In this document: in pieces, positions 6,351-8,355 of the stretch | How positions within the stretch are numbered: the first letter of the stretch is position 1 | Layout: each line of letters begins with the position of its first letter | NCBI GenBank assembly: GCA_029550985.1 | Contig: JAKPGH010000092.1 | Span: forward strand, 1-8,355 | From: Bacillota bacterium | Lineage (GTDB): Bacteria; Bacillota; Clostridia; Oscillospirales; Ruminococcaceae | Direction: 5' to 3' | DNA length: 8,355 bases | Translations under genes and position numbers: made by a program | Notes under the pieces: model-generated | Told to the model about the DNA's origin: nothing | Seen by the model: only the letters and a program-made list of their open reading frames with translations | The model's database searches: none

Positions 6351-8355
6351 ATGGCTACTGTCAATTCTGTTAGTTTTTATTCCCAGTTGAGCGCCAAAAA
6401 CAAGGGAATCGGCGGCCTGGCAACTGGACTGGATACCGATTCTTTGGTGGAGGCCCTCACTACATCCACCCGCTCTCGTTTGGCAAAGCAAACCCAGCAG
6501 AAGACTTTAATTAACTGGAAGATTTCCGCCTATCGGGGCGTTGCCAACACGCTGCGGGCATTTCAGACCAAGCATCTTTCCATGGCGGCGGGGGCCAGCT
6601 CCCTGCGGGCCAACGCCTTCTTTAACGTTTACAAGGGGACTGCCTCTTCGGATAAAATTACCGTCAACGCGGGAACCGGCGCCCAACTCGGCTCCTTTAC
6701 GGTGGATTCCATCAAACAGCTGGCCACCAATCAGACTTTCACCACCGGCCAATACCAGCAGGAACTGAAGGGCAACGAGATTTCGGTGGACCAGGACTAC
6801 ATCGGAAAGACCCTGCAGCTTGCTTTCAACGGCACCACCAAAACCATCAAGCTGGACAGCCTTCAGGGCAAAAGCCATGTGGGCGGCGATTCCAGCGCCT
6901 TTGCCCAGGAACTGCAACGGCTGATTGACCAGGCCTTTGGTCAGAATACCATTCTGGTAAGCCACACCCTCAACGAGTCTGAGGGAACCTTTTCCCTCGG
7001 GTTAAAGGGAGCGGCAGCCTCCACCGTGGTGGAGGTGCGGAACACCGCCGACTCCCTGGGGCTTGCGGTGGGAATGACCAACCGGCTGAATTTGGACACC
7101 AAGCTGGCCGACTTCCTGGAAACGGATGGTAAACAGCTGTTAGGAGACACCCTGAAATTTTCCATCAACGATACGGTTATCACCGTAAACCGGAACGATA
7201 CCATCCGAACTTTCCTCAGCCGCATCAACAGCTCTTCGGCGGGGGTCAGCGCGACCTTCAACACCGTTACTGAGCGGTTTGTCTTTACCTCCAAAACCAC
7301 CGGCGACGGCGACAACCTGAAGCTGCGGGATGTGCAGGGCAACCTGCTCAACCTCTTTATTGGCGCCCAAGGCGGAACGTCCTTTACCTCGGGTATCAGC
7401 TATGACAATGGAAGCCACACCGGCACCTCCCTGGACATCAACGCCATGCTGGGGTTGGATGGGGGAGCCAGCCTGCCCGATTTTTCCACCGACGAGGGGA
7501 AAGCCCTGCTGAACAAGCTTAAGGAATACACCATGAATGTGACGGTGGGCAGCACTTCCCTGATCGTGAGCGCCGATGTTTCCAAGTATGTGGAGCAGAT
7601 TGCCTCCGGCGAGATGGACGTGCGGGAAGCCATTTTGGTTTCCATGAATGCCCAGATGGACCAAAAGTTCGGGCAGGGCGCCATCACCCTTCTCTTTACC
7701 GACGCCGACGACCCATCCTCCGCGGTGCGGCTGCAAACCGGCATTCAGGACAAGTCCATCAAGCTGGGCACGGTTCAGGGCACCAAAAGTGCGCTGGAGG
7801 TCATGGGCCTTAAGTCGGGACAGATTAACAACCGCCTTTCCCTGGGATACGACACCTCCGTGACCATTGACGAAGGCCTTTTGAGTCAGTTGGAGGACGG
7901 CAAAACCTATAAGCTGGACCTCACCATTGGAAAAGAAACCAAAACCCTCAGCTTCCAGTGGAAGGATATTACCCGCAATGAGGACGAGTCGGACGAAGAC
8001 TACCAAAAGCGGGTGCAGCAGACATTGGTGAGCAAGCTCAATGTGGCCAAAGCCGCAGCCTTCGGCTCCACGGGAAACGCCGCCAAAGTCAATTTCAAAC
8101 TCAGCGACGACGGGAAGCTGACCGTTGTCTCCACCTCCGACGAGTTTGGCTTTTCCGTCGGCACCACCGCTCTGGACCCGGCGGATGAGGCCGAAAGCTT
8201 CTTTTCCACCGATACGTTGCTGAAAAACCACAGCGGAAACGGCACCAAGCTCAAGGATATTGGCATCACGTCCGGGCAGATTGCAGTCAGGGTGGGCGGC
8301 GCCGGCGGTACCATCACCGTAAACGAAGAAGACACCCTTTATGATTTGATGAATA
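6351..8355 (+). CDS. fliD: Flagellar filament cap protein FliD (HAP2), 3' end outside the window
   Basis: Forms the cap at the filament tip that folds incoming flagellin. The frame is open from the ATG at 6351 to the window edge: 668 codons with no stop. The N-terminal D0/D1 region carries the family signature GLATGLDTDSLVEALTTSTR (22-41) and WKISAYRGVANTLRAF (56-71). The rest is a long Thr/Ser/Gly/Asp-rich variable region. It shows repeated units near residues 151-255, 392-500 and 517-668, and flagellin-IN-like motifs at 277-285 (ITVNRNDTI) and 655-663 (ITVNEEDTL). The C-terminal D1/D0 part has not yet been reached, so the protein is longer than the roughly 400-600 residues common in the family. 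GGAGG (6339-6343) lies seven bases before the start. It has its own sigma-28 promoter. A hook-associated or flagellin protein is less likely because the N-terminal signature is specific to FliD. Confidence 0.93.
   Translation, partial: MATVNSVSFYSQLSAKNKGIGGLATGLDTDSLVEALTTSTRSRLAKQTQQKTLINWKISAYRGVANTLRAFQTKHLSMAAGASSLRANAFFNVYKGTASSDKITVNAGTGAQLGSFTVDSIKQLATNQTFTTGQYQQELKGNEISVDQDYIGKTLQLAFNGTTKTIKLDSLQGKSHVGGDSSAFAQELQRLIDQAFGQNTILVSHTLNESEGTFSLGLKGAAASTVVEVRNTADSLGLAVGMTNRLNLDTKLADFLETDGKQLLGDTLKFSINDTVITVNRNDTIRTFLSRINSSSAGVSATFNTVTERFVFTSKTTGDGDNLKLRDVQGNLLNLFIGAQGGTSFTSGISYDNGSHTGTSLDINAMLGLDGGASLPDFSTDEGKALLNKLKEYTMNVTVGSTSLIVSADVSKYVEQIASGEMDVREAILVSMNAQMDQKFGQGAITLLFTDADDPSSAVRLQTGIQDKSIKLGTVQGTKSALEVMGLKSGQINNRLSLGYDTSVTIDEGLLSQLEDGKTYKLDLTIGKETKTLSFQWKDITRNEDESDEDYQKRVQQTLVSKLNVAKAAAFGSTGNAAKVNFKLSDDGKLTVVSTSDEFGFSVGTTALDPADEAESFFSTDTLLKNHSGNGTKLKDIGITSGQIAVRVGGAGGTITVNEEDTLYDLMN

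Noticed and set aside
7140..8231. A 363-codon open frame on the minus strand opposite fliD
   Set aside because: It has a low-complexity Gly/His/Val composition with no domain, no credible context, and lies opposite a clear fliD frame.

Overview
The window reads as chromosomal DNA of a motile, probably Gram-positive anaerobe of the Clostridia (Oscillospirales-like; this is inference). The evidence is a GC-rich coding sequence with AT-rich spacers, consensus-like sigma-A promoters, strong purine-rich ribosome binding sites, a CmpB/DUF1113-family membrane protein typical of Firmicutes, and a CheA whose CheY-binding domain is of the 'MENLRAFM' type. All supported genes are on the plus strand.

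Layout. Bases 1-131 hold no convincing gene but are dense in hairpins. They look like the 3' end of a structured RNA, or the right end of an IS200/IS605-type element, closing with a strong hairpin. A sigma-A promoter at 156-184 precedes a CmpB-family membrane protein (240-1031) with its own terminator. A second, near-consensus sigma-A promoter with an extended -10 (1164-1192), possibly overlapped upstream by a weaker sigma-28-like site, precedes a tight chemotaxis operon: cheA (1285-3738), cheW (3745-4245), cheR (4272-5081) and cheB (5084-6190). The operon ends in a hairpin terminator. The flagellar cap gene fliD begins at 6351 behind a good sigma-28 (FliA/SigD) promoter and runs off the right edge.

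How the genes work together. CheA and CheW form the signalling core with receptors. CheR methylates receptors, and CheB, when phosphorylated by CheA, demethylates them, so one transcript carries the kinase core and the adaptation pair. cheY, cheC, cheD and receptors are not in the window. fliD encodes the cap on which the filament is built, and its late-class promoter fits that role.

Most notable are a tandem duplication of the CheY-binding P2 domain in CheA, an unusually long FliD with repeated modules in its variable region, the clear sigma-A/sigma-28 division between the che operon and fliD, and the structured RNA at the left edge. I saw no evidence of a wholly new system; the left-edge RNA is the least explained element.
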